The position numbers and the translations under genes were made by a program. Under the pieces are notes generated by a model. It did no database searches and was not told where the DNA came from. It was given only the letters and a program-made list of their open reading frames with translations. 64,000 nt of DNA from Hydrogenophaga sp. RAC07 (GTDB lineage: Bacteria > Pseudomonadota > Gammaproteobacteria > Burkholderiales > Burkholderiaceae_C), in contig NZ_CP016449.1 in the NCBI RefSeq assembly GCF_001713375.1, positions 2,914,001-2,978,000 of the forward strand. Reading direction: 5' to 3'. Numbering within the stretch: the stretch's first letter is position 1; each line of letters begins with the position of its first letter. Positions 63,468 through 64,000 of this stretch are shown here, piece after piece.

Positions 63468-64000
63468 GTGTCTGAGGACACGACCCAACCCAACGCGGGA
63501 TTTCGGTGGCCGCAGCTTGCTGCGCCGTCCTCCCAGGCGGCAGTCGAGGGGGCTCCTCCTGACCTGACGACGGCCACAGTGGCGCGGCGGGCGATTGCGC
63601 CCTTGTCCATGCATGATCGGAGCGTGGCCATCGTTGCGCCGGTCGGCTATGGCAAGACGACATTGATGGGCGGATGGTTTCGCGCTTGCAAAGACGCAGA
63701 CCCCGTGTGGGTGGGACTCGATGCTTCCTGGCGCGACCAGGTGTTCTTTGTTCGCTCCTTGTTGAATGCGGTCGGAGGCCCGTCGGAGCCGGTCGCGATG
63801 GCGGCCATTGACGCGGCGGCGGTGGTCGATAGCGGCTTGCTGGCGTTGTTGCAGGCCCTTGGACAACGTCGTCGTCCCATGATGCTTTTTTGCGCCGCTA
63901 TGCCAGGTCTTTGTGCGCCATTGGCCGGCAGGCACAAGATCAGGACCCATTCCACTATGGCGCCGCACAAACGGTTCTGGCCTATGCGCACAAATGCAAT
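63468..64000 (+). CDS. MalT/LuxR-type ATPase regulator, N-terminal part (runs off window, possibly broken)
   Basis: A frame open from GTG 63468 to the window end contains ARRAIAPLSMHDRSVAIVAPVGYGKTTLMGGWFRA, with the P-loop GYGKTT and the DADPVWVGLDAS strand of MalT-like signal-transduction ATPases. After about 63865 the in-frame sequence no longer looks like the family, while the +1 frame reads as protein (HDAFLRRYARSLCAIGRQ, then HYGAAQTVLAYAHKCN). A frameshift or fusion near 63865-63890 is likely. Whether a LuxR output domain follows cannot be seen. Confidence 0.55.
   Translation, partial: MSEDTTQPNAGFRWPQLAAPSSQAAVEGAPPDLTTATVARRAIAPLSMHDRSVAIVAPVGYGKTTLMGGWFRACKDADPVWVGLDASWRDQVFFVRSLLNAVGGPSEPVAMAAIDAAAVVDSGLLALLQALGQRRRPMMLFCAAMPGLCAPLAGRHKIRTHSTMAPHKRFWPMRTNA

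Noticed and set aside
1..64000. CRISPR arrays, tRNA or rRNA genes
   Set aside because: No regularly spaced repeats, no cloverleaf-like segments noticed and no rRNA sequence; gaps between genes are mostly under 250 bp.

Overview
The window is a dense, GC-rich catabolic island of CoA-ester chemistry. High GC, frequent ATGA/GTGA/TGATG gene overlaps, LivFGHM-type ABC transporters with acyl-CoA ligases built in, and an IS30 relic fit a betaproteobacterium of the order Burkholderiales (Comamonadaceae-like). That placement is inferred from gene style; there is no rRNA gene here.

Layout. (1) 1-7520 (+): two tandem, very similar periplasmic binding proteins; a BadH-like dehydrogenase and BadI-like ring hydrolase; a TetR regulator; a MaoC hydratase; and ETF-ubiquinone oxidoreductase. 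(2) 7521-8733: a degenerate IS30 transposase, a 95-bp imperfect palindrome and a probable regulatory region. (3) 8734-22422 (+): livF-livG-acyl-CoA ligase-livH-livM, two binding proteins, an acyl-CoA carboxylase split into three polypeptides, two SDRs lacking the usual Tyr/Lys, and a hotdog thioesterase. (4) 35870 down to 22587 (-): an isovaleryl-CoA dehydrogenase-type acyl-CoA dehydrogenase, enoyl-CoA hydratase, thiolase, SDR, second acyl-CoA dehydrogenase, then a second LivFGHM transporter with its own ligase and binding protein, and an alpha-methylacyl-CoA racemase. (5) 35871-36525: a divergent control region with the tail of a broken acyl-CoA ligase. (6) 36526-56158 (+): thiolase, paired MaoC subunits, SDR, a PimC/PimD-like dehydrogenase pair, an Atu/Liu-like block (carboxyltransferase, CoA-transferase, acyl-CoA dehydrogenase, hydratase, biotin-carrying alpha subunit), metallo-hydrolase, crotonase, beta-carbonic anhydrase, MmgE/PrpD protein and three more acyl-CoA dehydrogenases. 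(7) 56225-64000: LysR regulator, CDGSH protein, two frameshifted genes, an ACS-like ligase, nitroreductase, a thiolase-fold protein lacking the nucleophilic Cys together with its DUF35 partner, and the start of a MalT/LuxR-type ATPase.

How it may work together (inference): carboxylic acids are imported by the Liv-type transporters, activated by co-encoded ligases, epimerised if alpha-methyl branched, dehydrogenated by at least eight acyl-CoA dehydrogenase polypeptides feeding ETF-QO, ring-opened by BadH/BadI chemistry to a pimeloyl-CoA-like dicarboxylate, and shortened by PimC/PimD-, MaoC-, SDR- and thiolase-type enzymes. Two biotin carboxylases, with carbonic anhydrase supplying bicarbonate, would handle beta-methyl branches as in leucine or citronellol breakdown. 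The set best fits a branched alicyclic acid, for example one derived from a p-menthane monoterpene or a naphthenic acid. A near-identical 14-bp palindrome before the BadH gene and before the first transporter operon suggests shared control, possibly by the TetR protein.
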